From contig JAKJHU010000046.1 in assembly GCA_022316685.1 (NCBI GenBank), forward strand, positions 2,782,001 through 2,846,000: a stretch of 64,000 nt of DNA. The letters are read 5' to 3'. This DNA comes from Progne subis subis. Taxonomy: Eukaryota; Chordata; Aves; Passeriformes; Hirundinidae. Below the pieces are notes generated by a model, which saw only the letters and a program-made list of their open reading frames with translations, made no database searches and was not told the origin of the DNA. The position numbers were made by a program, and so were the translations under genes. Positions 1-14,900 of the stretch are shown here, piece after piece (positions within the stretch are counted from its first letter, which is position 1; each line of letters begins with the position of its first letter).

Positions 1-3000
1 TTGAGCAAAGCCTCTCCTGGGGGTGCTCTCCATTAATGGGGGTAAGCAGCAAGATGTGTCCAACAAATTTGAGACAATGATCAGCTTTCTTTGGAAATTA
101 TTTTGAATAAGATGCTTCCCCTGACAAAGAACATTCAAAGCAAAGAAGGTGCAGGAGGAACAAATACTCTTACCACAAAATTCTCATGATAGTCATACGA
201 TCATGTCAGTGGATCACCTGTGTCAGTGGAAGTGCTCATGATGAATTTGGCACACAGCTCTGTTGTAGCTGCAGATGTACAAAAGCAGACAAATGTTCAT
301 TGCAGCACAGGTGAAAATTATTTCTGAAACAAATGGCTCTTTGCCTGTGGCTATAGTCACCAGATGGGTGGTGGAACTGTGCAGCCCTGAGCAACTCAAA
401 GGTAAAGTGTATATTTATACAGGGGAGTTTTCAACAAAGAAAGCATTCCTGTAGTGAGCCTATCCTTCCCTTTATGTCTGGTGGCAGTTTGGGGGTGGTA
501 GAGGGGAATATTTGTGAAAAAGTGTTGCAAATATGTAATGTCTTGTTCTGCTCCTACTGTCATTTTCCTCAAATTCCAAGCTGCTTTTTTTGCCATTCTG
601 CTGCCAGCTTATAATACATTAATGCACCTTTTTTGTTTGCAAAACGGTCTTTTAATTTGTTGAAAGTGCTGCCAAGGAGTGAAGCTATGTATTTGTTCTT
701 TGAGAAGTGCTAGGCTCAGGGAAGCCAGATCTGCTACCAGGATCTGTTTAATGGATTGTCGGAAAGGGTCATGTGTAGATGCTTATGAAGAAGAGGAGAG
801 AACAAGTGTCATGTCCTCTACATTTTATGTGGTAGATTTGGTTGGGCTCTTGCTTGCTCCATGTGTTCCCAGTTCTGAGCAGGGGGGAGATTTGCACAAA
901 GCCACAATAGGCTTGGATTTCTGTTCTAGGAAGTTGGTGGAATCCGTTGACTCATTTAGGTTTGCTTTTTTGCTTCTCTGCCAAGAAGAGTTTTCCAGTT
1001 CTGTCATCTTGCTAATAATTCCTTTGGCCCTGGGAAGAGCCAGCTGCTCGGTGTGCAGCTATATAAGGCCATGCAGGTTGCCTGGCCCTCCATGGCTGCT
1101 CCCAACCTCTCCGTGGCCCATATGGTGCTTCCAACCCTCGTGGGTGCATGCCAGCAGCTTTTACTAACAGCAGACACATTCAAAGTAATTTTGGCAAATC
1201 AAGATTGGCATTTATTGTGATTTTACAACCTCTTTGGTGAGGCAATAATAGTTAACTTTGCAGCAAGCTAGTGCAAGAGCAGCGTGAGTCTGAGCAGTCA
1301 GGTGTGTCTTAGCCTTTGTAGCTGTCATGAATCTGCTCCAGATACACAGAAGAAGCAGCTGAAGTTTAACTGAAGTTACCTTTTTGGTTTTAGTGGTTGT
1401 ATAAAGAGACACCTGAAATGCAAGAGGGCTGTGCATGGAGAAATGCATTTGGGGCCTCTTGTCTCTAGGAAGCTGTGACTGTCATTGCTGTTTGAATTGA
1501 CAGGAAGCCGTATGTGGCCTGAGTACAGTTTTTGCTTGCCAAACTAAATATGTCCATTAATGGATGATTCTTAAAAGTGACTACTCATGTTTAAAGCCAA
1601 GGGCCTGTATTTCACAGCTGTTGTAGCTAAAAGACTGATTTAAAGGTACCTTCCTGGTAGTCTGAGAGCTCCCGTAGTTAGTTTCTAAACATTATTAAAA
1701 TGCCTGTCGAAACTCTGGTGAGAGGATTGTGAAAGATAAATTCTTTAGGACTTTCCTCATTTTTCAGCTCAAAAACTTTGTGCTGTACAAGAAACTTTTC
1801 AGTCTTTTGGGGTTTATTTGCTACTTGGTATCTTAGTTTCGCCCATCCCAGTGTTTGAAATGGGATGTGAATGAATGTAAATGTGCCTTTCTTCTTTATG
1901 GAAATTACATAGTTCCTGGCACAAAGAATTAGACCCTCATTTTCCAGCTCTGAATTTCCCCTTGAAGCTATGGCCCAACTTTGCATGCAAAGCACTGATA
2001 GCAAAATCCAGGCTCTTGTAATGTTTATATTACATCATGTACAAGCCAAGCTGCTTGAAAAGTGTTGTTTCATAAATACCTCTCCATATTCCTGCCTTGA
2101 CTTGCAAGTGGTTTCCTTCCTTCTTTTCCTATCAGTACCTCTACATCCAAAGTAGCATCAGAGAAATTTCTTTCTAATCTTGGGTTTTGGATCCTGCCTG
2201 GATGAAACAGGACATGCATGGCTCATTCCCTGGCCCTCTCTTAGTTACTCCTTATCCTGTAGTAAGGAAGCAACATGGAAATGTAAACTGAAAAAATGAC
2301 GAAGTTTGTATATACATGTGCCCACAGTTAATTTGCCTGACCCTCGTTCTCAGGCTTGTTTATGTTGTATTTTTGTCTCCTGCACTGTTTGAGTGCTGGA
2401 GTCTCATTTGAAAGAATATGCATTAGAAACCATATTATAAAATAAATATTCATCAGTTTCTCAGGAGTTTCTGAGATCTGATAAGGATGCCAAAGCTTCT
2501 GGCTTTCACCAGCCAGGGTGGGATTCCCCAGCAGGCTGTTGGACATCCAGCCCCTCCACCAGCAGACAGGCAGGTCTGGCAGCCCTGCTAGCATGGCCAT
2601 GCTCAGTGGCAGGGGTACAGCCTTGCTGTGGGGTGCAGGGAGGTGTTTTATTGCCTGGGGGCCTTCTCCCTCAAGCTGGGGAGCAAATCCTCCAGAAAGG
2701 CATTCCCAGCAGCAACCTGGTGTGAACTGAAGGTACTGCTACCAAGGCTGGGTTTACTTGTCTTCTCTGATGCCTGTTCCCTCCTCCATATAGCTAAGAT
2801 ATGAAAACATAAGGTTATGGTATAAACACGGTGAGTCTAATCTGCCCTGCTGCCTGTGCCTGATGCCCACACTTCCCAACACTGCTCAAAGTAAGCCCTG
2901 GGCCAGTAGTGGGACATAGGGTGAACTTTTAGGTGGTATTTTTCTTCCTCCTGCCACACTTCAGTAGAATTACAGGGGTTGACACAAGAAGCAGAGCCAG

Positions 3001-5890
3001 GAAACACTTCCCAAGAGCTGAGACCATCGTGGTCCTACCCAAGACCCACAGACAGTGGTTCCACAGGTGGTGCAGTGGGATGGGGCACATGCCCTGAAAG
3101 ATCTGCTGGGTAAAGCCAGGGAGAGCAAAGCTGTGTCCTTTTTGCCATTTCACTGGGGCCATAAATGGCCTGCTGAGAGTGGCTGAGGGGCTCTTCTGCA
3201 GCTGTTGTGAGGACAAAGGGAAGCTTTCTCTTCCCTGCCTTAGAGGGACAGATGCATGGCCTATTTAACATTTCTGTTTGGATAACTTCTAGACTGGATT
3301 GAAAGTAAAGCTTGGAGTGAACTTGCTGCTTCCATTTATATCCAGTGACAGAGCAGAATGGAAGCAGTCTGGGGAACAAACTCCAGCTATTTGCCTTTCT
3401 TATAAATAAAGGAGAGAAATCTGGTCAAACCCCCTGTAGGCTGCAGTAGTTGGCTGTAATTGCCTCCCCTCCTCTGGAGACCAATGTGCACTGTCACCAG
3501 CACCTCAAACACATTGAGGGGCAGAGGGATGAAAACAAGTGCTTAGGAGGAAGTTTCTGTTCCGTACCCATACACAGACCTGCTCTAGGCTGAAATGTTT
3601 CAATGTGAATAAAGCCTTCTCATGCTTCTGAAAGCTCACAATAAACTGCTGTAAAAGAAAATGCTGCCTCAAAAGTTCTTGGATCACTGCTGCAAGAACT
3701 GGCACAGGGATGCCTCATGCTAGAAATCAGCTGAAGTGTTTCGTGCTCTCCGAGCTGCTCTTTGATCTTCAGCCAATGCCCCTTTGCTTGTAGTCTGCCT
3801 GGCTGGGTGTCTCATTTCCATATATTTTGGTGTGTCCCCTGTTTTTCCAGAGGAGGTGAAACCTGGTCATACAAACACTTTCAAGGAATAAGGCTTTGTA
3901 TTGGTCAGCAGGCTGCTCCTCTATGTGCAAACAGGTGTGGAAAATACAGCCATCCTAGAAATGGGTGTGACTTTGTGATGTTTGAGAGCCATAATCTGGA
4001 TGAAATTGCTGGTTCCTCAGGCACCTTAAAGCACGGGTTGCCAGAAGCAAGGAGAGAGTGGTTTTGTATTCACCTGAGGCATTTTGGACATCCAGTAATA
4101 GGGGCTGTTGTGACAAGATGATGATCAGTTTGGTGTGGATCTGATACCATGCAGCTGCTGCAGTCATACTTGTCTGTGTGTGCCCCTGCTTGCCAGACAG
4201 CAGCATTTGAGTGGCATGGGTTGTCAGGTATCAGCTGGGCTTGCAGGCTGCAATAACCAAGAGTCAAAGGTTTGCTGCACCTGAATATCTATAAAGGATA
4301 TCAGGTGTGACTTGTGTGTTTGTACTTTTCCTGTGAAAGGAGGTACAGCACAGCAGACTTCATTCAGGTTTCTGCTGTGTAAAGTCCACAGTGCAATAAA
4401 GGGAGTAGCAGGTCAATAAAACTCTTCCTCTTTCCTGACTGAGAATGCTGCCTCCCATCTCCTCCCACTGCCCTCTGGATGCAAATATTATAATACTATT
4501 TAAGCAGCAAGTGCCTGGGATGTGTATGTGCATTCCAGCTAAGTTTGGGCTGTTTAAAAAATATTGTGACTTTGGAGGGCTTTTGGAGGAATGGTGCACA
4601 CCAGACTGAATATATTCTGGGTAGCTCTATACCCTGTTTCTCCATCTTTGTCAATTTTAGAAGCCTTTTCTTTTTCTAATCTCTTCCTCTTTCTTTAACT
4701 GGAAAATCTCTTTCCAGTTACCCAGTTCATTCTCAGTGGAAGCATTCCTGTTTTGCTAACTAAGTACTTAAATTATAGCTAGTCCTTGACCCACAAATAC
4801 CTAGGAAGTACATCTATTTGCAGTTACAGTTTTCAGAAAGGGCTCCTGTCAACAGGGCAGGACATGGTTGTCAGACCTCATCCTAAGAGTTTATCAGCCA
4901 TCTGGTTGCTGCATGATGCAATGTTTAGCATTGAACAGCAGTTTTCATTCAACAATTCTGCAGTCACTCATTCCCTACTATTAAAAAGTTTGGGAAAAGT
5001 GGCACTGTTTAATCCTTCTGAGACACTGACTACTTTACTTCTGAGAAATGTGGGTACCATATGTTTCCCACAACATATTTCAAGCAAATCCAAGCACTCC
5101 ACTTCTTCCTCACCACTTGTTTGTCATTATTTAGGCCATAGCAAAATTCCACAATGATGATGGTAAAAGCAGTTGGTTTTAGTTGTAGATCTTGACTTGT
5201 GTTTCATACTACTGTGAGTAATTGGGTCAAGCCACAGAGTAGTAAAGGTTACCAGACTTTTCTCTGTCACATTAGGTTGCCTCAGTTCTTAGTCCCATTG
5301 CAGGCTGGGATTTTTATTTTTTTTCATCATTCCCAAAAGCTTCTGTTTGTTCAACATGGATACCACTATAAATAAGAAAATTCTGGAGACCCAAATGAAA
5401 AAATATTTCTAGCTTATCTCCAAGGCAGTCCAATCTCAAGAACAAAATGTTCTCTGTATAGTCAATACAGACAAAAATCATTCCTTTTCCTGGCCACTCA
5501 GAAAAGCTGAAACACATAATAATCTGAATTATCCCACTTAATTAAGGGATCTGCATCTATGGGATAGCTTCAGCTTCTGCTTTTGGGTAACCCCCAGCTT
5601 GACAGCCTGGGTGGGAGCCCATGCCTGGTGTGTTGCCTGTGGAGTCACAAAGGATAAGCCAGGGCAGACAGTCAGCTGAGATCTTGTCTTGCTCCAACCA
5701 CATCATGTATCTAAGCCACCTATGTTGTGTGCCTAAAATGAGGCTGTTTAGATTCCTCCTGATAGGGATTGTGCTACCTATGAGAGGCTGCAGAAATGTT
5801 TGAGAAATTGGTGAACTTTGAGTCTTTTAATAACAATAATGGTGCTCACTGGTGAAAACAGATTAATTATTCAAAATTTGTGTGTTGCAG
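1..5890. other. PDLIM1: PDLIM1 intron 2 (partial), no coding exon seen
   Basis: This stretch lies upstream of the first PDLIM1 exon found here. I looked for the PDZ-domain exons (a GFRL-type carboxylate loop, or an AIDGE-like strand) and did not find them. The open frames present have no splice-site support or recognisable motif. The stretch is best read as the 3' part of the intron between the PDZ exons and exon 3, with the PDZ exons further left. Confidence 0.7.
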
Positions 5891-5975
5891 AACCGAGTCA
5901 AAAGTCTGGTCACCACTCGTAAGCGAGGAGGGAAAGACACATCCTTATAAGATGAATCTGGCCTCTGAGCCACAG
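5891..5975 (+). CDS. PDLIM1: PDLIM1 exon 3: linker after PDZ domain
   Basis: The acceptor is tgttgcag and the donor is gtaagt-like (CAG|GTAAG). The first base completes a codon split with the missing exon 2, then 28 codons follow, so the exon ends in phase 0. The translation contains [20 protein letters not shown] and then LASEPQ, nearly identical to human PDLIM1 just after the PDZ domain. A different frame has a stop in the middle of the exon, so only spliced reading reveals it. Confidence 0.95.
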
Positions 5976-8900
5976 GTAAGTCCTGGAGTAATTGTCTGCT
6001 CTTGTTCCCTCTTACTCCTGTGAGAGAATTTCCAGGCCTGATCCTCCAAGGAGCTGAGCACATGCCACTCTGTTAATCATGTTGGGGGTAGCATCCTGCC
6101 TCGTACTATCAAGAGATCATGTGGCCCTTGGAGGCCTTGAGAGACAGACTCCCTCCCTCATGGTGAGAAGCCTGCTGCTGTGGAGATGCCAAAGGTAACC
6201 TGCTTGGGTCAGAGGTGCCTCCTGCCATCTGCATGCTCACACCTACCACGGGGCACAGAAGGCGCTGTAGAGGTGTGGCTCAGTAAATCATTGCTGCTGT
6301 GCTAAGCCAGTTGGTTTTCATAGATAGAAAAGACTTGAGGGGTGAGGAATATTATTCACTCAGTGGAGAAAGTGAAAGAGAAATACACCAGCATCTTACG
6401 TTTTTATCTGTGTGGCAGATCATGCAGCCTCTGTCTAGGAAGTTGGTTTTTAACCTGTTGACAGCCTTGCTTCATTGGTCTGCTGCCTCTGTCAAGTAAA
6501 TATAGTAATAACAGTGGTCGGTGCAGGGGCATCATCTGGGCTAGATTTAGAGAATTACACTGCAAAAGATCTATAATAACTACACTAAAATCAGTGGCAT
6601 TCCTCTGGATTTTCACTGGGGCAGTGACATGACCCCAGTGGATTCTGGCCCAAGCACATATCCCATGTGAGTCTTTCTAGCAAAATAAGCAGATTATAAA
6701 ACTAGTTTGACTCTGCAATTAATTAAGCAGTAACATGGCTGTTTCATTTGGAAAGGACCTGAGACTAAAGCAGCACGTGTGCACCAACACCCTGCCCAGA
6801 CCTTGGCCTGGGATCTGTCCATGTTCTCTTTCACGTCAAGCTTCTCTGTGTTGCTTGGCCCAAGAATTCAGTGCAGCATTCTCCAGGTGTTTCATGGCTC
6901 TGCCAAAGGCACAGTGGGAGACTCAGTAATTTGGACTTAGTTTGAGCTGGAGCCATGTGGTGACACCTGTCTGTGACACTGTTGAGCTGAGGTTTAGTCT
7001 GTATCTTCTGCTGCCCAGGTTTTGGAAAGGCTCTTCTTCAACCTTGAGACCTTGGAGCTATCTCTTGGCAAAGGAGTGGGACAGAGTCTGCACTGAGGCT
7101 TTGCTGCAAGGATTCAAAGATCAGTCATTTAATTCAGCAGGAGACTCAATCCTAGAGACCAACTTCCCAATGTAGCCAGTAGCAAGAATTTAGCTAAATG
7201 CCATAAAATTAAAAATACAGCACAACACATGCCCTAAGTGGGATTTTAAAGTAGCTCACTAATTTTAGTTAACTGCAGCAAGAAACCTGCTGCTGCAACC
7301 CCCCTGTCACTCACTGCCCCATCACATTTTTCCCTCAGTCCTAGCCTGGATAGATGGTCAGGATTTAGCAGACATGCTGATGGTAGAAAACATCCCCTCC
7401 TAAACCCTAACCTCAGTCTTAGTCCTGGTCCTAGCTCTGGCAACTGGATGGATATCCTGATACTGCTAGTTTGTAAGTGTAGTACAACTGGGTTTATTGA
7501 CAGCAACCTGTGACTTGAGCAGGGGAATTTGATGTACAGCTGAGCATGGTGAAATTCGTGTTACAGAGCTTATCTCTGAGCAGTGACCATTGTCTTAATC
7601 TTGTACTAAGAATTAATGGTTGCCTGAAAATTTGGCTTTGACCCCTTTGATGGCTGATGCTAGAAGAGTTATTTCCTGGTGTGAAAGAAACATTTAAACT
7701 CACCGAAGTCTTGCCTTTTCTTATTCCTTTCATTTAAATTAAAGCAGATTAAATAATTTGCAGTTGTGTATGCTAGTGGGGCTTGCTGCTGTTCAGAGCA
7801 CTGGGCTTTACTTTAAAGGGCTTCGCTTGCTGCATACTCAAACAGGAATTCTGCAGTGTGAGGGGAGATGCATCATAAGCATAGCAGTGCCTGAACATCC
7901 TCATCTGTAGTGCCAAAGTGTCAGGAATACCATCAAGTTGTAAGGTTGTGGGGTTTTCTGTTTGGTGGATTGTTTGGGGTTTTTTTCCCATTTCCTTTTT
8001 CAATAGCTGACTACAGCAGGTAAGTTTTGCGGTGAGGTCTTTCTGCTCGGAGCATGAAATCAGAAGAGCGTGCTGATTTCCTGCCCCAGAGCATGTGGCA
8101 GGTGCTGGCCCAGTTGCTCTGGGACTGTGTCTATGCAGCAGCATCATCAGGGGTTTTGGCCAGGCCTACTACAAATCAGCAGTAGCAGAGTGCAGAAAAT
8201 TCTATGTGTGTGTATACCAACATGGCAAACTGCTACGAATTTTACCACAAAGATGCTGATACCATTTTTCCAGCAGGACTGGTTGAAGCTGTGAGTAGAG
8301 CTGAATCTTCGAAGGCAAAGCTGAGCTGTTCAGGTTTTTTAAACTTGCTGGCCAGTGAAAACAGTATATTTGCTTTTCTTGGCAACAGTCTAGTGCAGAA
8401 CACTTACTAATTCACTTACCAAAGAAAACAGGACATGCTGAGTCCGAGTGGTTTGTTTAAGTCCTGGTCCAGGGTCCTTTGACAATGGTTCTCATGGGCT
8501 TTGCACATAGTCCTTTAAATGCAGACATAAAATCATACATGTGAATAGCCTTAGTTCAGGCTCAAAAAAGAAAGTCTTTAAAACCCTTGCTGTAGAAATT
8601 GACTTATTCAGATATATTACCATCTCTCTTAGAATTAGTTTGTTAGATGTTGCCTCTCCTACCTTTGGTATCTCAGAAATTTTTCACACTTGTCCACCTT
8701 CTTTTCGTCTTCCTATTTCCTAGATGTAGCTGCTAGATCTTTGCAAAAAATCTTGCAAAATAACTTAATTTTCAGTTTTCCTCGGGAACCAGTGCTTAAG
8801 AGCTTGTCTATGACTAGCTACATATTTTAAGATCCCTGCTTATACATTTTTTATGCCATTTGAAGTGGACTGTTTGTTTACTGCTGTTATCCTTTTGCTG

Positions 8901-11900
8901 ACATGCTGCATCATGCCTGTGGAAGTGTTTTCCCTTACTTGGAGAGTACATTCAAGATATTTTTATTTGCCTTTGGAAAATAAAAAGGCATTCTACAACC
9001 TCCCATGCATTCCCTGAAGTCCTGAGTCCAAAGACTGACTTCATTGTCTAAGCTGATCTTTGCCCATGAAAGAGCTACAGTATTATTATTTCATTGCCAT
9101 TATTCTTATCCTTCTAAATTAATTTAAACCGAGGCAAGAGTGATGACAAAATTGCATTTCATCAAAAGGTGCAGCAGCTTGTCGGTGTTGATGGCTCAGC
9201 AACTGACCTAGCTTTGTTTTGGTGCCCATGGCAACATTAGAGGAAGGAAATGACAGTCTTCTTAGCATATTTACTCATTTAGTTCACTTGCACTTCTAAC
9301 CCAGATCCTAAGGCTGATTGCTCAGTGGCATTTTCCCATCAAGATCTTTTCCTCACAACAGTGGGAAAGACTAAAATAACATATCTGCCTCTCCCTTCTG
9401 CTTAATGTCTCTTGAGAAAAGTGGTCACAGCAAGAGAGAACAAGTTACTTGGTGACTAAAGGTAATTTTAATGCTTATGGTACTGACTGGAGACCAGCAT
9501 AACTTCAAGTCATTCGTGCTTACTGGTGATCTTAGGCCACACAGTAAGATCTGTACCCAAGGGGCTGTATTGCCTCTTGTTAAAATAAACAATGAAACTC
9601 TGTATCCTCTGACTATGCCATTTCTTGTCAGACCTGGGGTCTGTTTTGATTTTTTGTTTGTTTGGGTGTTTTTGTTTTGTTTTGGGTTTTTTTAAAAAGA
9701 CTCAGATGTCAGTGGGGTCCAGGTCTTTGTTTTTGCTGGGTGAGCTAATGTAGAGAAAGAGCTGAGAGAGTCCAACTTCAGGGGCAGTCAATACCCAGGC
9801 TGTCTCCAAAAACTTGTCCAGCTCCCTGAAGGCTATATATCCTCTTTGCAGTAAGGCACAAGTATTAACATCAGACCTTGAGAATGTCAGTGAAAACTCT
9901 TGGTTTGATATGGATAGTTCAGCTCTTCTTAATCACAAAAAGTAAGGGCTTTCCAACATAAGGGTTTTTTTGGGTTTGGGTTTGGTTTTGTTTTTTTTTT
10001 TTAATAGAAATAACCTTCAGACAGAGGTTAGCAGCTGGAGGAGTTCTGAGGGTGAATCAGGGTATTTTTAGGATGAGAGAGCCAATTCTGTCTTCCCAAA
10101 ACTTCTTAAAAATGTCTGTCCTGTGCTCATCCTTATTCTTGCAGAGTGATGTCATTGTTTCCATCTTGTGTATTTTATTTCCTTGGATACGAAGCAGGCG
10201 GGGGCTATAGAAACTGGGTGTGTGGCTGGCTTGGCCTTTGATAAGGCTGTGCATGTGTGGGCAATGCATGAAGCAATAGGTATATAAAGTAACAACACTG
10301 GGACTGGGAACTGTGCTGGCATATCGCGACCTGCTGGTTTTGGTTAAAAGGCGTTACTGCATGGGTGTGGAATGTGTCAGGACGTGGAGGGAGAGGATGT
10401 GGGAAGCTAGTCCTGTTGTTTTACCCCCCTAGAATAACAAACCCCCAAACCCTTCCTAATTTTTAATCAGATTTCAAAGCATTGCAAAAGATCTTTCCAT
10501 AGCTGAAAAACCCCTAACAATAACAGAGGGAGAGGTGAAAGTAAAGGCATTTCTTTAATACTTGTGATCGCAGCTGATGAAACATAGCATGGGGTGGAGT
10601 TTGCCATGAAGATGTCCTCTCCTGAGCTGTTGCTGCCTGTTTGGCACAAGCAGCCTCCCCCCAGACACCCCAGCTGGTCACGAGTATCACCTTTGCTCCC
10701 TGGGTGGCTTTGCAAGGGCAGGGATGGAGCTGGGGGGTTTGCCTGGTGGTCTCTGCTCTCCTTCACTGTCCGCAGGACTACAGTGCTCTCGCTCTCTGAG
10801 GTTTGGTCAGGGGCCAGTTTTCTTAGAGCTGAGTAAACATTTGTACCGAGAAATGTTTCATCTTGTTTCCTTTTGGCGTGGCTCTCGAGGTGTGCAATCC
10901 AGCATCGCCTGCCTGAGCTTCTGGGCTCTGATTTGAGATGCAAAAACATCCCACGTTTCTGAGGCCCTGTGAGGCAGCAAGTTTTGCTGGCTCACTTGGC
11001 TGCTCCAGGCGCCCGTGCAGGCTTTTGCTTTTCCCTGCAACTGCAGTGTCTGTGTGCTGATTTTTATTTATTTTTTTTTTAGTTTGTGACAAGAGGTCAG
11101 AGTGAATCAATCCCCTGACTCCAAAAGCTGGCCAGTCTGTCAATCACTACTGCACACCTGAACCTAGTTTTTGGCTTCAAGCAGCCTCTTGCTCCATGTT
11201 TGACCTCTCTTTCCTCCAGGGATGCAGTGGTAGCCTGGGTAGGGGCAGGCAGGGGATTGAGGGTGCTGTAGGTGTGGTATCAGGGTGTTAGGCAGCACCT
11301 GTGAGGGCCTAACCCACCTGAATTCCTTCAGGCCATGCTGTGAGGAGAGGAAAACCCCACTTAACGGGAGAGTCTGTTTGACCCCCTCACATCTTGGTTT
11401 AGTTTATTTAGTGAGTACAAAAAGCCTCCAGATTTTTCCTGTTTCTGGTGGTGGTGAGGTCAGTAGAGGCCTTGCACAGGATGGCCTTGGCCACGTCACT
11501 GCAGGGTGGAAGGGACCCAAGAGCCCACCCTCACCCCAGTCTGCTCCCAGCCTACTCGAGGGCGCGAGGCCATGGAGGTGTCCAGATGGTTTTATGCCAT
11601 GGTGTGTAGGATGAGTCCCAGCTCAGCTGATAGAGGTGGCTCATCCTGGGCCGGCTGTCTGTCTGTCTGTCTGCTTCACTGACAGCTGGGAACTTCCCTG
11701 GAATCGCATGCCCCCATTCCCAACGGTGGGAAGTGTTGGTGAGGAGGAAGCGGATGCCCATGCCACAAGCCACGGGCTGGCCCCAGGCACAGAGGTGACA
11801 GCTGGTGTAGCTGTGGGGATTCGCAGCCTGGACGTCAGCGTCGCCGAGGATGGCCTCATACGAGAGGGAGGAAGGGGCCATTGTTTTCCTTGATAATTCC

Positions 11901-14900
11901 CCATGACGCAGCCTGCAGCTGGCGCAGTAGGAAATGCTGATCTGCTTCCTGCCCTGGCACAGGGATGTTTTGCTGGCAGCTCTGTGCTGGGTGGGCTGCA
12001 GTGGTGGCGGTGGGACCCCCTTAGCACCCAGCTAGAATGGTTGTGTTGCAGTGGCTGCAGCACACGGCTGTGTCCCATCTGTCCCGGGAGAGGGCTACTG
12101 CCACTAACAGCCAGCACCCAGAAAACTCATCTGGCAGAAGATGTGCATGCCTGACCTGAAGCTAGGGTCCTACAAACGTTTGTCCTTGGGATTGAAAAAT
12201 GGGTTTTTTTCTGTGAGATGGGGACATTTGCAGTGGGAGGATGTGGGGTTGTGCTCCAGAGCCACTAGAAGCTTGCTCTTACAGAACGGATAGTTTCAGA
12301 TAGAGAGGGGGCTGTTGAAGGAATCATTTCAATTTCAAAGTGAAGTGAGAGTTGAGAAGCAGCTGGCAGAGAAGTCTGTGCAGTTGCTAATTTAATTTAG
12401 CTTGGTGCTTGGTGTAGTCACTCTGCTGGGCCCTCTGGAAGCATAACCTCTGCAAAGGAGGGAGGGGGGTGAGGCTGATGTCTGTGCAGACAAAGCAATT
12501 TAACTATCATGGTGTCAGTTTATAGTGGTAAAATAATGCTCTTGAATATCCTACCTGGTCACTTGGAAGCTTCCATATGTCATCTTCATACCAAAATAAC
12601 CACTGCTGCTATTCCTGCTCGCTGTGACAGAGCTGGTGTAAGGGGACCAGGGCAGTGACACAGCTTGCAAGGGAGAGTGAGAGAAGTGCTTCCAGTTCTG
12701 CCTGCAGGTGCCAACAGAAGGTGTCTCTGATGAGATCTAACATGAATCACACTCCTCTGTGCTACTCTCAAAGACAGAGCAGGTCATGTCCTGACTGGAT
12801 AAGATCACATCCTTTTAGCCGACTGCCAGTTCTTCCTCTGCAAACAGGCCATTGCTCACTGCTCTTGCAGTGTGTGCTCCAGCCAGGGATGCTGTCTAAT
12901 GCTACTTGTCCCTTTTCCTTGTGTTGGGACTGGGATTGCCACAGCCTTAGAGATGCTGCACGCCCTAGGCATCTCAAATGCATGAACTAGGTACTGTCCC
13001 CACACATATGCACAGTGTAGCTGGGTTTTTGCACTAACATTTTCCACTTGGTGGACAGGTTTTTGGAAGTGTCGTTTATCTGATTTTTTTCCCAGTATTA
13101 AGTGACTGTCACATAAACATGATTCCAAAAGCTGGGGCTTTAACAAAACTGTTGCACAGCACAGGTCCTAGGTTGGCAGTTCTGGAAAATCCCTAGATAA
13201 ATACATTAGACAGTGAGAACACACTATCTTTTGATCTTGGGATCATGAAGGCACTTGCTTTCTGCGAATTCCTTCCACAGCTCGAGCAGAAAGAACAGCA
13301 TGGTGTAACAGGAAGTGCTGGAGAATTTGGATTATCCAAATGCCCTTTATAATGCTACTGCTCTTGTAATTCTTGTCTGTAGACTCTTGGGTTATTCACC
13401 TTCTGTGCTCTTCTCCAGATGGGATTTTTCTAATCTTCAGACACCAGCTTCTGCACCATTTTCTCTATTTAACTGTTATAAACTCTCTTGTAGTCAGTGA
13501 CCTCTATACACCTGAGAGCTCCTGGAGGTGCCCCAACACTTTTGAAGGCTTGACTTACCATCTTGGTGTTACTACATAGCAGAAAACCTACCTGATGGTC
13601 AAAAGTAGGACAAAAGCTCGTATGTGGATTCTGTGCTGGAGTGTGTGGTGCAGTTCTTGGAGTCAGGGCACTAATGTGATGTCCGTCTCTCTTCTCCTTG
13701 TGGCTGCCCTGTTTTCTCTACACTTGCAGGAAGATAAGGCTCCTTGAGGCCTCCATCACTGTCAAACTGAATTTGGCTTGGCTGACACATTCAGAGATTC
13801 AGCATGCCCTTGTGCATGTTGGGTATGTAATTGAGACACCTTACTTAGGAAATCAGAGTAAAAAAAACCCAACCAAACTGTAAATTACTTCCCTTTCTTT
13901 GATTCTTATTAATGCTTTAAATGTTTTCTCAACGCATGTTGTGACATGATTTCAACTTGGAACCTATTTGACCTAAGAATATAACCTCCTTAGCCTAAAC
14001 CTTTTGCCTCAGTCTTTCACAAAACCAGCTATTTATGTGCACATCTGTAACGCCCTCCCACTCATGGCCTCTGGATGGAGGGCTAGCATGTGTATTTAGT
14101 GCTGATACAACTGTTCCCCATGGTTTGATATACAGGCTAAACTCTTTTTTTTTGCTAAAATCCACATTTTTGCTATGGGAAAGACTATTTTCACAAGTCC
14201 TGTTACAGTGGTTTGAATAAGATTGCAACAAAGGGAGATTAGCTAATTACTCCAGGGTCATTTTTCCTTTGGTGTGTGGGAAAGCTTCATGGCTCACGTC
14301 CATACATATTGGCTGGAAAGCTGTGGGAGAGCAGCCTCATCACTCCACACCTGAACATCCTGAGCTACCCCATTGATTTCAAATGACTTGTAACTCATGA
14401 GGGCGTTTGGATCCACGCCGCTCCTCTCTGAGGGATCTGTGCTCCTCTTGATGCCATAAATAGCGTTCAAATACCCTGAAGTGAGATGACTCCCATCTGT
14501 CAGTCTGGGAAGGCTAGCCAGCTGCCTAAGGAAGTCTGGAGACAAAAAAGTGATTTAAAGAAAAATCTGTAGGGGGATTTGTCATACTTTTTTTCGAATG
14601 AGTGTTTATCTTGTAACTATATCTCTATCAAACAAATGCTGTGAGATGTTTGTAGGGGAGTAAAAGCTCACGTCATTGCTGTAGAAGTCAGTGCCTGTTT
14701 AGAGTGGGAGTGGGAACTAGTTGTGTTAACTAGAGCTGGGACCCATGGGCCCAGCATGCTGAGAAATGCCCCCTTTCATCCTGTGCCATTGGCTGATAGC
14801 CCTGAATTGAAGCCATGCCCAATGTCTGTGGCTGTCTGAAACATTTCAAAAATCATGGTTTGGTGCTCTCTTAGCCCTTGATATCTTAGCCACCTCTGTG

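Noticed and set aside
7396..7412. aaccctaacc telomere-like stretch
   Set aside because: A single short near-match, not a repeated array.
10467..12117. Overlapping frames in the GC-rich part of PDLIM1 intron 3
   Set aside because: Low-complexity composition in several frames at once and no splice-site logic.
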